From Nonomuraea turkmeniaca (GTDB taxonomy: Bacteria; Actinomycetota; Actinomycetes; Streptosporangiales; Streptosporangiaceae), in contig NZ_VCKY01000053.1 of the NCBI RefSeq assembly GCF_005889735.1, positions 1 through 50,307 on the forward strand: a stretch of 50,307 bases of DNA, read 5' to 3'. This document shows, in pieces, positions 15,426 to 22,714 of this stretch; position 1 is the stretch's first letter, and each line of letters opens with the position of its first letter. The notes beneath the pieces were generated by a model. That model was not told the origin of the DNA, ran no database searches, and saw only the letters and a list, made by a program, of their open reading frames with translations. A program made the translations under genes and the position numbers.

Positions 15426-17179
15426 GTGTCAGAGAAACGGCCGGGATGGTCCGCCACACGCTGGCGCTGAGCCTTCGGGCCGACCGCCGGGTCACACTCG
15501 CCGTCGGCGTATGCGTGCTGGTCCAGTCCGGGCTGATCGCCGGGCTGGTCTCCGCGCAGCGGTGGCTGGTCGACTCCGCGGGTGCGGGACTGGTCACCGG
15601 CCTGGTGGCCGCCGTAGCGCTCGGCGTGGCCGTACATGTCTTCCAGCTCGTGGTGCAACGGGTCTCCCACAACTACCGCAACGACCTGTGCAACCGGATC
15701 ATGATGTCCCTGGAACAGGAGATCACCGAGCGAGCGGCACGAATCCCCACCGTCGCTCATTTGGAACGGCCGGACTTCCTCAACCGGATCACGATGCTCC
15801 GGCGTGGCGCGCAGGCACTGACCGACACCGGCTGGGCCGCCGCCTACGCGTTGTCCGCCGTGATCAGCATCGGGCTCAGCCTGTGGCTGCTGACCGGCAT
15901 CCACCCGGCGCTCGCGCTGCTCGCGGTGAGCGCAGGACCGATCCTGCCGCTGGCCAACCGGGCCAAGCGCCTCCAACGGGCCGCCATGGACGTCGCCGCC
16001 GAGCCCATGCGCCAAGAAGGCCTCATCCACGACCTGTTGCTCAAGCCCGAACCGGCCAAGGAGGTGTGGATTTCCGGCAACGGCCTCACCCTCGACGCGA
16101 AAGCCAACCTCCTCTGGCGCGACATCGCGCGGCTGGAGGCGCGCGCGAGGTTCCGCGGCCTCGGCGGCCAACTCGCCGGATGGGCTCTGTTCTTCGGCGT
16201 ACTGGCCGGCACACTCCTGCTCGTCGGGCACCTGCTGCGCAGCGGCCAGGCCACCGCAGGCGACGCCGTACTGGTCATCTCGCTCGCCACCGAACTGCGG
16301 ACACAGCTGTGGTTCGCCGTCGACTCCCTGACCAAGGTCGCCGACGGCGGCCGAGTCGCCGACCACCACCGCTGGCTCCTCGACTATCCCGCCTCGGACG
16401 AAGGAGCCGCCGCGCCCTCGGTCCTGAACAGGGGGATCGAGCTCCGCGACGTCCACTACTCCTACGGAGACGTCGAGGTGCTGAAGGGCATCACCCTGTC
16501 CATTCCGGCCGGCGCCTCGGTCGGACTCGTCGGGATCAACGGCGCGGGGAAGAGCACCCTGGTGAAGCTCCTTACCGGCGTCATCACGCCCACCTCCGGC
16601 CAGATCCTGGTGGACGGCGTCGACCTGCGGGACATCTCGCCGTCCTCCTGGGCGTCGGTGTGCACCGGCACCTTTCAGGACTTCCTCAAGCTCCAGACGC
16701 CTGTACGCGACGCCGTCGGCGTCGGTGACCTGGCAAACCCGGACCGGATCCGCGAGTCGATCGACCGAGCGGGCGCCGCCGCCCTCATCGCGGGTCTCCC
16801 CCACGGCCTCGAAACCCAGCTCGGCCGGATCTTCCACGGCGTCGAACTCTCCCACGGGCAGTGGCAGCGGCTCGCACTCGCCCGCGGCCTCATGCGCGAA
16901 AACCCCCTGCTCCAGCTACTCGACGAACCCACCGCCGCACTCGACCCCCAGGCCGAGCACGAACTGTTCGAGCTGTTCGCCGACCAGACGCGTGCACAGG
17001 CATCGCGCGGCGCGATCAGCGTGCTGGTCTCCCACCGCTTCTCCAGCGTCCACATGACCGACCACATCATCGTCCTGTCCGGCGGCCAGATCACCGAGAG
17101 CGGGACCCACACCGAGCTCCTGGCCGCCGGAGGCGAATACGCGGACCTCTACCAACTGCAGGCCCTCGCTTACCACTGA
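15422..17179 (+). CDS. ABC exporter half-transporter 2 (fused membrane and ATPase domains)
   Basis: 585 residues. A membrane domain is followed by an ATPase with Walker A GINGAGKST near 369-377, Walker B LLDEPTAALD and H-loop LVSHRFS. The ABC signature reads LSHGQ rather than LSGGQ, so one composite ATP site of the pair may be impaired. Such asymmetry is common in heterodimeric exporters. It is the last gene of the SDR operon and is followed by a strong hairpin. Confidence 0.9.
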   Translation: MSVRETAGMVRHTLALSLRADRRVTLAVGVCVLVQSGLIAGLVSAQRWLVDSAGAGLVTGLVAAVALGVAVHVFQLVVQRVSHNYRNDLCNRIMMSLEQEITERAARIPTVAHLERPDFLNRITMLRRGAQALTDTGWAAAYALSAVISIGLSLWLLTGIHPALALLAVSAGPILPLANRAKRLQRAAMDVAAEPMRQEGLIHDLLLKPEPAKEVWISGNGLTLDAKANLLWRDIARLEARARFRGLGGQLAGWALFFGVLAGTLLLVGHLLRSGQATAGDAVLVISLATELRTQLWFAVDSLTKVADGGRVADHHRWLLDYPASDEGAAAPSVLNRGIELRDVHYSYGDVEVLKGITLSIPAGASVGLVGINGAGKSTLVKLLTGVITPTSGQILVDGVDLRDISPSSWASVCTGTFQDFLKLQTPVRDAVGVGDLANPDRIRESIDRAGAAALIAGLPHGLETQLGRIFHGVELSHGQWQRLALARGLMRENPLLQLLDEPTAALDPQAEHELFELFADQTRAQASRGAISVLVSHRFSSVHMTDHIIVLSGGQITESGTHTELLAAGGEYADLYQLQALAYH

Positions 17180-17238
17180 CCCAGGCGGAAACCACTGCCG
17201 CGGCTGGCGGGTGGTGATCAGTCCTCCCGGCCGAGCGG

Positions 17239-17298
17239 CCACCGGGCATCCTGCCGTGCTGCCATGTGCGCTGTCCACGCACGGCTGGTGCCCGGTGG
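17239..17298. terminator. Two-way terminator-like hairpin between convergent genes
   Basis: An outer stem of ten perfect pairs (CCACCGGGCA 17239-17248 with TGCCCGGTGG 17289-17298) encloses an inner seven-pair stem (GCCGTGC 17253-17259 with GCACGGC 17279-17285). It lies between the ends of the ABC operon and the L32 gene. There is no U-run, as is usual in actinomycetes. Confidence 0.7.
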
Positions 17299-17307
17299 CG
17301 GTTCGCC

Positions 17308-17475
17308 TCAGTCGGTCGTGATCAGTCCCCGCTGGTAGGCGCGAACGAGCGGCCGGGGCACGAGCAGCTGCCGGCCGTTCACGGTGATCGGGACGAGATC
17401 GGGTGCGGTGGCCTTCCACTGACTGCGCCGGTGCCGGGTGTTGCTGCGCGACGTCTTGCGCTTGGGTACGGCCAC
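17308..17475 (-). CDS. rpmF: 50S ribosomal protein L32, zinc-free form
   Basis: 55 residues from GTG 17475, with [19 protein letters not shown] at the N-terminus, the L32 hallmark. No cysteine occurs, so the zinc ribbon of the usual form is lost. It starts 2 bp after rpsN ends and is the last gene of the minus-strand zinc-response operon. Such C-minus paralogues replace zinc-binding copies when zinc is scarce. Confidence 0.9.
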   Translation of the reverse strand: MAVPKRKTSRSNTRHRRSQWKATAPDLVPITVNGRQLLVPRPLVRAYQRGLITTD

Positions 17476-17477
17476 GG

Positions 17478-17777
17478 CTACCAGCTCGCCTTCGTGATGC
17501 CGGGCAGCTCGCCGCGGTGGGCCATCTCGCGGAAGCGCACGCGTGAGAGGCCGAACTTGGTGAGGTGCCCACGGGGGCGACCGTCGACGGAGTCGCGGTT
17601 GCGCACGCGGGTGGCGCTGGCGTCGCGCGGCTGGCGGGCGAGCTCGCGCATGGCCTGGTCCCGTTCCTGCGGGGTGCCGGTGCGGATGATCTCCTTCAGC
17701 GTGGCACGCCGCTCCGCATAGCGCTGGACCACGGCCTTGCGCCGCTCGTTGGCGGCGATCTTGCTCTTCTTGGCCAT
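17478..17777 (-). CDS. rpsN: 30S ribosomal protein S14, zinc-free form
   Basis: 99 residues, the length of the longer zinc-independent S14 (the zinc form is about 61). [14 protein letters not shown] at the start and [19 protein letters not shown] in the middle are characteristic. There are no cysteines. ATG 17777 shares one base with the stop of rpmB. Under zinc starvation it substitutes for the C-plus S14. Confidence 0.95.
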   Translation of the reverse strand: MAKKSKIAANERRKAVVQRYAERRATLKEIIRTGTPQERDQAMRELARQPRDASATRVRNRDSVDGRPRGHLTKFGLSRVRFREMAHRGELPGITKASW

Positions 17778-18013
17778 CAGATCTTCTCTCCTCGGGCCCG
17801 GATGCGGGCGATGGCCTGCTCGATGCCGATCTTGTCGATGGTCTTGATCGCGCGGGCGCTGAGTGTGAGCCGGACGTGGCGGCCTTCGCTGGGCAGCCAG
17901 TAGCGGCGGCTCTGGATGTTGGGGTTCCAGCGGCGGCGGGTGCGCCGGTGGGAGTGGGAGACGTTGTTGCCGAAGACCGGCTTGACGCCGGTGAGCTGGC
18001 AGTGCGCGGACAT
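17777..18013 (-). CDS. rpmB: 50S ribosomal protein L28, zinc-free form
   Basis: 78 residues from ATG 18013, with [20 protein letters not shown] and then RRRWNPNIQ, typical of L28. Only one cysteine (C5) remains, so the four-cysteine zinc site is absent. It sits between rpmE and rpsN with 1-bp stop/start overlaps. A longer open frame upstream is not used, because ATG 18013 overlaps the rpmE stop. Confidence 0.95.
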   Translation of the reverse strand: MSAHCQLTGVKPVFGNNVSHSHRRTRRRWNPNIQSRRYWLPSEGRHVRLTLSARAIKTIDKIGIEQAIARIRARGEKI

Positions 18014-18171
18014 CAGGTCCTTCCGTAGCGCTGGTCGAACCGCTCGACGCTGCCGTCGGTCCACTCGATCGTCTTGTCGCTCGTGATCGTGGAGCGGGCG
18101 AGGAAGGCGAAGTCCACGCCCGGGTCGCGGAAGACGACCCGGCGGTGACCGGGGTGGATGCCCTTCTTCAT
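18013..18171 (-). CDS. rpmE2: 50S ribosomal protein L31 type B, internally shortened
   Basis: 52 residues from ATG 18171 ([16 protein letters not shown]). The N-terminal half and the C-terminal [11 protein letters not shown] match zinc-free type B L31, normally about 80-90 residues. Roughly 30 residues between EWTDG and VERF are missing without a frame break. It is the first gene of the minus-strand zinc operon, transcribed from the Zur-box region. It may be functional, because the deletion is clean, but it is not a standard length. Confidence 0.85.
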   Translation of the reverse strand: MKKGIHPGHRRVVFRDPGVDFAFLARSTITSDKTIEWTDGSVERFDQRYGRT

Positions 18172-18252
18172 CGCTCCTCCTGCAAGCAGGACGTGCTGGC
18201 GGATGGTCTGGTCAAAACGGTTCCTTTCCACTTGCGAATCATGCCATGATAA

Positions 18253-18267
18253 CGACAATGGTTTTCA
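18253..18267. promoter_or_regulatory. zur box: Zur box between divergent zinc-starvation operons
   Basis: CGACAATGGTTTTCA agrees with the actinobacterial Zur palindrome TGAAAATGATTTTCA at 12 of 15 positions. It lies between the L31 start (18171) and the COG0523 start (18288), so Zur with bound zinc could repress both directions. The surrounding 18238-18276 is A/T-rich, as expected for overlapping promoters. Confidence 0.75.
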
Positions 18268-18287
18268 TTTTGTATTGAGGAGGTCTT

Positions 18288-19418
18288 GTGCCCATCCCTG
18301 TCGCCCTGGTCGCGGGCCTGCACGCCAGCGCCCGGGCCGCCGCGGTCGATCGGCTGTTGCGGCGTCATCCCGGCGCCGTCGCCATCCACCACGATCTGCG
18401 CCCCATCGACGCAGGGCGCATCCAGCGCGTGGTCCGCGACGTCTCCGGCACGCTGGACCGCGCCGAGATACGCCTGGCGCACGGCTGCATGACCTGCACC
18501 GTCCGTGAGGATCTCCTTGCCGAGCTGCTGCGCCGCTCCACCACGGCGTCCCTGCTGATCGTGGACCTGTGGGACTCGGCCGAGCCACGCCCGGTGGCCG
18601 AGGCCCTGGCCGGGCCCGAGGCGTCCGGCCGGCTTCGCCTGGCCTGCGTGCACACCGCGCTGGACGCCGAGCACATGCCCGTGGACATCTGCCGGGGCGA
18701 CCGCCTCAGCGAGACCGGCCAGGCGGCCGGAGGCGACCAGCGCTTCCTGGCCGAGGTGCTGGCCCGGCAGATCGAGTACGCCACGAGCCTGTCCCTGCAC
18801 GGCGGCGACGCCGAGGGCACCGAGCTGGCGACCGCCGTGCTCGGCCACCTGGCCCCGCACACGCCGATCCTCACCGGACCCGAGATCTCCGACGCCGCAT
18901 GGTGCGTGCACGAACTGGCCGAGCGCGTCGACCCGGCCACCGCCCAGCTCCCCGCCGACGCGCAGACGGGCGAGATCACCACACTCGCCTGGCACCGGCT
19001 GCGCCCGCTGCACCCGATCCGGTTGTTCGACGCCGTGGACGAGCTGGTCACCACGACGGTCCGCTCCCGCGGCCGGTTCTGGCTGGCCAACCGGCACCCG
19101 CGCATGCTGGCCTGGGACGCCGTGGCCGGGGCGGTCTCCGTGCAGGACGCCGGGCCGTGGCTGGCCGCGTTGCCCGAGGCGGCCTGGGACCTGGTCGCCC
19201 CCGCCCGCCGCGCCGCCGCCGCGCTGGACTGGAACCCGATCATCGGCGACCGCGTCCAGCACCTCGTCTTCACCGGCCCAGACCTGGACCGCGACCGCAT
19301 CGTCTCGCTGCTCGACTCGTGCTTGATCGACCACGACGACGCCCTGCCCGGCGCCGCGGAGTGGGCCGGCCACGACGACCCGTTCGCCCCCATGCTGGAT
19401 CTGAAGGAGAGCGCGTGA
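18288..19418 (+). CDS. COG0523 (CobW-like) protein without a P-loop, zinc-starvation linked
   Basis: 376 residues from GTG 18288, with GAGGAGGT just upstream. The metal motif of COG0523 is present as [11 protein letters not shown] (C67, C70; the usual form is CxCC). The N-terminal strand VALVAG is followed by LHASARAA where the GTPase Walker A (GxxxxGKTT) should be, so GTP binding in the normal way is unlikely. VDLWDSAEP keeps the place of the next GTPase motif. COG0523 proteins are proposed metal chaperones. The flanking Zur box and zinc-free ribosomal genes support a role when zinc is low. Confidence 0.85.
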   Translation: MPIPVALVAGLHASARAAAVDRLLRRHPGAVAIHHDLRPIDAGRIQRVVRDVSGTLDRAEIRLAHGCMTCTVREDLLAELLRRSTTASLLIVDLWDSAEPRPVAEALAGPEASGRLRLACVHTALDAEHMPVDICRGDRLSETGQAAGGDQRFLAEVLARQIEYATSLSLHGGDAEGTELATAVLGHLAPHTPILTGPEISDAAWCVHELAERVDPATAQLPADAQTGEITTLAWHRLRPLHPIRLFDAVDELVTTTVRSRGRFWLANRHPRMLAWDAVAGAVSVQDAGPWLAALPEAAWDLVAPARRAAAALDWNPIIGDRVQHLVFTGPDLDRDRIVSLLDSCLIDHDDALPGAAEWAGHDDPFAPMLDLKESA

Positions 19419-19642
19419 AGCCCCGCCGTACACCCAGAAAGAAGACCAACCCGCTGCTCGGCATCGGCCACATCGACTACAAGGACACCGGCCTGCTGCG
19501 GAAGTTCATCTCGGACCGAGGCAAGATCCGCAGCCGCCGGGTGACCGGCGTGACCGTGCAGCAGCAGCGGCAGATCGCCCGCGCCATCAAGAACGCCCGG
19601 GAGATGGCCCTGCTCCCCTACTCCTCCCGCGAGGCCAGGTGA
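19415..19642 (+). CDS. rpsR2: 30S ribosomal protein S18, zinc-free paralogue
   Basis: 75 residues from GTG 19415, overlapping the COG0523 stop (GTGA), with AAGGAGA upstream. [19 protein letters not shown] and the [18 protein letters not shown] ending are the S18 signature. No cysteine is present. It belongs to the plus-strand Zur-controlled pair. Confidence 0.95.
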   Translation: MKPRRTPRKKTNPLLGIGHIDYKDTGLLRKFISDRGKIRSRRVTGVTVQQQRQIARAIKNAREMALLPYSSREAR

Positions 19643-19646
19643 TCAC

Positions 19647-19818
19647 ATGACGGATCAGTACGAGCGGTCCGCCGAGTTCGTCGACGCGATGCTCGCGCCC
19701 CACTGGACGGTCCTGGGACCAGCACTCGCCGAGGCGCCACGCGGAGCCCCAGGGCCATGCCGTGGACGTCGGACTCGCCGCCGGCCAAGAGCTCAGACTG
19801 CGTCCCATCGGCCCATGA
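19647..19818 (+). pseudogene. Methyltransferase N-terminal remnant (frameshifted, truncated)
   Basis: ATG 19647 opens YERSAEFVDAMLAPHWTVLG, resembling the start of class I SAM-dependent methyltransferases. Two bases out of frame, GHAVDVGLAAGQ follows, matching the SAM-binding strand and glycine loop (usually VDVGAGTG). The frame then stops at 19816. The remaining two thirds of the enzyme are absent. The stretch 19819-20069 contains no recognisable gene. Confidence 0.6.
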
Positions 19819-20069
19819 AGCACAGCAGACCGGCCTGGCTCCCGTTGTGGCAAGAAGGCTTCACTGCAGCGTTGGAGTCGGTTGCGCACGCGGATGGCGC
19901 CGGCGCCCCGCTGAAGAGCGGTCGCGTGAACGTGCCGAGCATCGGGGAGTTCGCCGGCCGCGCCCGGGGCAACCCCGGCCGATCCCCGGCGGGCAGGACC
20001 CCGTCCGGCTGACCGGGTTCACCGTGCCATCCGCTCGCGAGAATGAGTGGCATCTCGCGCGCATCGGGG

Positions 20070-22037
20070 TCATGAATCCATGACGGCTCGTCGCCAGGCG
20101 GCATCGCGTAGCAGGCGCAACCCGTTCAGCCCGACGATGACGGTCGAGCCCTCGTGTCCGGCCACGCCCAGTGGCAAAGGCAGTTCGCCGAACAGATCCC
20201 AGGCGACCAAGGCGCCGATGAAGGTGGCGGCGATGATGAGGTTGGCCACGACCAGGCGCCGCGCCCGTCGCGCGAGGGCGATCACGGCGGGCACGGCCGC
20301 CAGCTCGTCGCGGGTGATGACGGCATCGGCGGTGTCCAGGGCCAGGTCGGATCCTGTGCCGCCCATGGCGATGCCCGTGTGGGCGGTGGCGAGTGCGGGG
20401 GCGTCGTTGACGCCATCGCCGATGAGCGCCACTCGGGCGCCTGCCTGTTGAAGGTCGCGCACCGCGCCGGCCTTGTCCTCGGGCAGCAAGCTCGCACGGA
20501 CATCGGATATGCCGACCTGCTCGGCCAACCTGCGCGCGGTCACCGGGTTGTCGCCGGTGAGCAGCACCGGCACCGTTCCCGTCAAGGTGCTCAAGCGGGC
20601 GACGGCGCCGACCGCATCCGGCCGCACTCGATCGGACAGACTGAGCAAACCGGCCGGAGCTCCGTCCACCAGCACCGCCACGATGCTCTGTCCGTCGCTC
20701 TCGAGTTCGGCGACGACGTCGTATGCCGGGTGATCTGCCATCAGGCGGTCGGGACTGCCGACTTCGATGTGTCGTCCGTTGACGCGAGCCCGGACACCGC
20801 GTCCCGGCATCGACCCGAAGTCCTCGGCTGCGGGCAGCGGGAGGCCGGCCTCTTGTGCCGCCCGCACGATGGCGCCGCCAAGGGGATGCTGCGAGTTCCG
20901 TTCCGCCGCCGCTGCCACGACGAGCAGTTCCTCTTCGTCCAGGTCGGCACCGGGCAACGTGTGCAGACCGGTGAGGTGCGGGCGGCCCTCGGTCAGGGTT
21001 CCGGTCTTGTCGAAGGCCACCTGGGTGACCGCGCCGAGCTGTTCCATCACCACGGCGGACTTGATCAGCACGCCATGGCGTCCGGCGGTGGCGATCGCGG
21101 CCAGCAGCGGCGGCATGGTCGCCAGCACCACGGCGCACGGCGACGCGACGATCATGAAGGTCATCGCCCGGAGCAGGCTGTCCTGCGGACTCACCCCCCA
21201 CAACAGCGGAATCGCGAACACCGCGACGGTGGCCGCGACCATGACCACGGAGTAACGCTGTTCGACTTTCTCGATGAACAACTGCGTCCTGGCCTTGGTG
21301 GCGCCGGCCTGCTCCACCATGGACACGATCCGGGCGATCACGGTGTCGGAGGCCGAACGGGTGACCCGGATCCGCAGCGCGCCGGTGCCGTTCAGGGTGC
21401 CTGCGAACACCTCGTCACCGGGTCGCTTGCTCACCGGCAGTGCTTCGCCGGTGATGCTCGCCTGATCCACCTCGCCGGCACCACCGACAACCTGCCCGTC
21501 AGCGCCGATCCGCTCCCCGGGCCGGACCAGGATCACGTCGCCGACCTGGAGGAGCGCCGCCTCCACCGTCTCCTCGCCGGCCTCGGTGAGGCGGGTGGCG
21601 CGCTCCGGGGCCAGGCTCAGCAGGCTGCGCACGGAATCCTCTGTGCGCTTGGTGGCGATCGCCTCCAGCGCACCAGAGGTGGCGAAGATGACGATGAGCA
21701 GAGCACCGTCGAACACCTGCCCGATGGCCGCCGCACCGATCGCCGCGACGACCATGAGCAGGTCGACGTCCAGCGTCTTCTCACGGAGCGCCCGCAGCCC
21801 CGACCAGCCAGGCTCCCAGCCTCCAGCGGCATAGCTGAACAGGTATAGGGTCCACCACAGCCAGGGCGCGGCGCCCGCCAGTTGCGCGATCCCGCCGAAG
21901 GCGAACAGCGCGGTCGCGGCGCCGGCCCAGCGGACCTCGCGCAACGACCACATACCGGTCCACCACGACGGTCGCCTCCTGCCGGCGGGCGCAGGCTCAG
22001 TTCGCGGAGACGAGGACGTTCTCAGATCAGTTGGCAC
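20070..22037 (-). CDS. P1B-4-type heavy-metal-efflux ATPase (CtpD/CoaT-like)
   Basis: About 655 residues. Phosphorylation motif DKTGTLTEG, actuator TGEALP, GDGVNDAPAL hinge and a membrane SPC motif (IVASPCAVVL) are present. A late GHEGSTVIVGLNG matches the HEGS/T motif of P1B-4 pumps, which export Co, Fe or related divalent ions. No N-terminal metal-binding domain is seen, as usual for this subgroup. The start is uncertain: GTG 22037 would sit at +1 of a predicted promoter (leaderless), while ATG 21953 has a GGTGGA site. It is divergent from an ArsR-type sensor that probably represses it. Confidence 0.9.
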   Translation of the reverse strand: MPTDLRTSSSPRTEPAPAGRRRPSWWTGMWSLREVRWAGAATALFAFGGIAQLAGAAPWLWWTLYLFSYAAGGWEPGWSGLRALREKTLDVDLLMVVAAIGAAAIGQVFDGALLIVIFATSGALEAIATKRTEDSVRSLLSLAPERATRLTEAGEETVEAALLQVGDVILVRPGERIGADGQVVGGAGEVDQASITGEALPVSKRPGDEVFAGTLNGTGALRIRVTRSASDTVIARIVSMVEQAGATKARTQLFIEKVEQRYSVVMVAATVAVFAIPLLWGVSPQDSLLRAMTFMIVASPCAVVLATMPPLLAAIATAGRHGVLIKSAVVMEQLGAVTQVAFDKTGTLTEGRPHLTGLHTLPGADLDEEELLVVAAAAERNSQHPLGGAIVRAAQEAGLPLPAAEDFGSMPGRGVRARVNGRHIEVGSPDRLMADHPAYDVVAELESDGQSIVAVLVDGAPAGLLSLSDRVRPDAVGAVARLSTLTGTVPVLLTGDNPVTARRLAEQVGISDVRASLLPEDKAGAVRDLQQAGARVALIGDGVNDAPALATAHTGIAMGGTGSDLALDTADAVITRDELAAVPAVIALARRARRLVVANLIIAATFIGALVAWDLFGELPLPLGVAGHEGSTVIVGLNGLRLLRDAAWRRAVMDS

Positions 22038-22052
22038 ACTGGCATCGTATAT

Positions 22053-22072
22053 GCGTATACACGCAGATACGC
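22053..22072. promoter_or_regulatory. Palindromic operator for the ArsR-type sensor
   Basis: GCGTAT (22053-22058) and ATACGC (22067-22072) are exact inverted repeats with an 8-bp spacer. They overlap a minus-strand promoter, TTGCGT with TATACG or TACGAT, for the efflux ATPase. Binding here would block both divergent genes. Confidence 0.65.
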
Positions 22073-22092
22073 AAGCAGCGTTGTTCGGAGAT

Positions 22093-22464
22093 ATGCTGGT
22101 GAGCATGCATACGTCGCTGCCGGATTTCGACATGCCCACCGAGGAGCAGGTACATCTGGCCGCCGAGTCCTTCCGGCTCCTGTCCGATCCCACCCGGATC
22201 AAGATCCTCTGGGCGCTGCTCCAGGGCGAGTCCTCCGTCGCCTGTCTCGCCGAACTCGCCGACGCCGCCCCCACCGCGGTCAGCCAGCACCTGGCCAAAC
22301 TCCGCCTGGCCGGGCTGGTCAAAGGCCGCCGCGAGGGCACCTTCGTGTACTACACCGCCGCCGACGAGCACGTACGCCGACTGCTGGTCCAGGGCCTCTA
22401 CCACGCCGACCACATCGATCGCGACGAGGCTCCCAGGCCCGCCCGAACCTCACATCACGAGTAG
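22093..22464 (+). CDS. ArsR/SmtB-family metal sensor repressor
   Basis: About 123 residues. The winged helix includes LSDPTRIKILWAL and the recognition helix PTAVSQHLAKLRLAG. The last helix has DEHVRRLLVQGLYHADH, a perfect D-x-H-x10-H-x2-H alpha-5 metal site, as in zinc, cobalt and nickel sensors. The start is uncertain (ATG 22093 or 22105); an in-frame ATG at 22051 falls before the operator and is unlikely. Metal binding should release it from the adjacent operator and derepress the efflux pump. Confidence 0.88.
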   Translation: MLVSMHTSLPDFDMPTEEQVHLAAESFRLLSDPTRIKILWALLQGESSVACLAELADAAPTAVSQHLAKLRLAGLVKGRREGTFVYYTAADEHVRRLLVQGLYHADHIDRDEAPRPARTSHHE

Positions 22465-22714
22465 TCTCACCGCTCCTGTGATCACGGCGGCGAACTGCCG
22501 GGGCTGGTCTGGCACCGGTGCTCGGTGTCGTTTTCACCGTCACGTCCTTGTCGGCGGCATTCTGCCGGCCCTGGGCGGCTGGAGTCGCGTACGCACGCGG
22601 GCGGCGTCAGGCAAGCGCTCCGCGACCGCATCCGGTAGGAGACCTTGACGCCTGCCGTACTGGACGAGCATCTTTCTGGCGAGACCCTTCCCCGTCACCA
22701 GGAACGCGGAACCC

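Noticed and set aside
14942..16855. 637-codon minus-strand open frame opposite the ABC genes
   Set aside because: Shadow of the two ABC half-transporters, which carry complete ATPase motifs on the plus strand.
20154..21848. 564-codon plus-strand open frame opposite the P-type ATPase
   Set aside because: H/Q/G/D-rich antisense product with no motifs; the minus strand encodes the ATPase.
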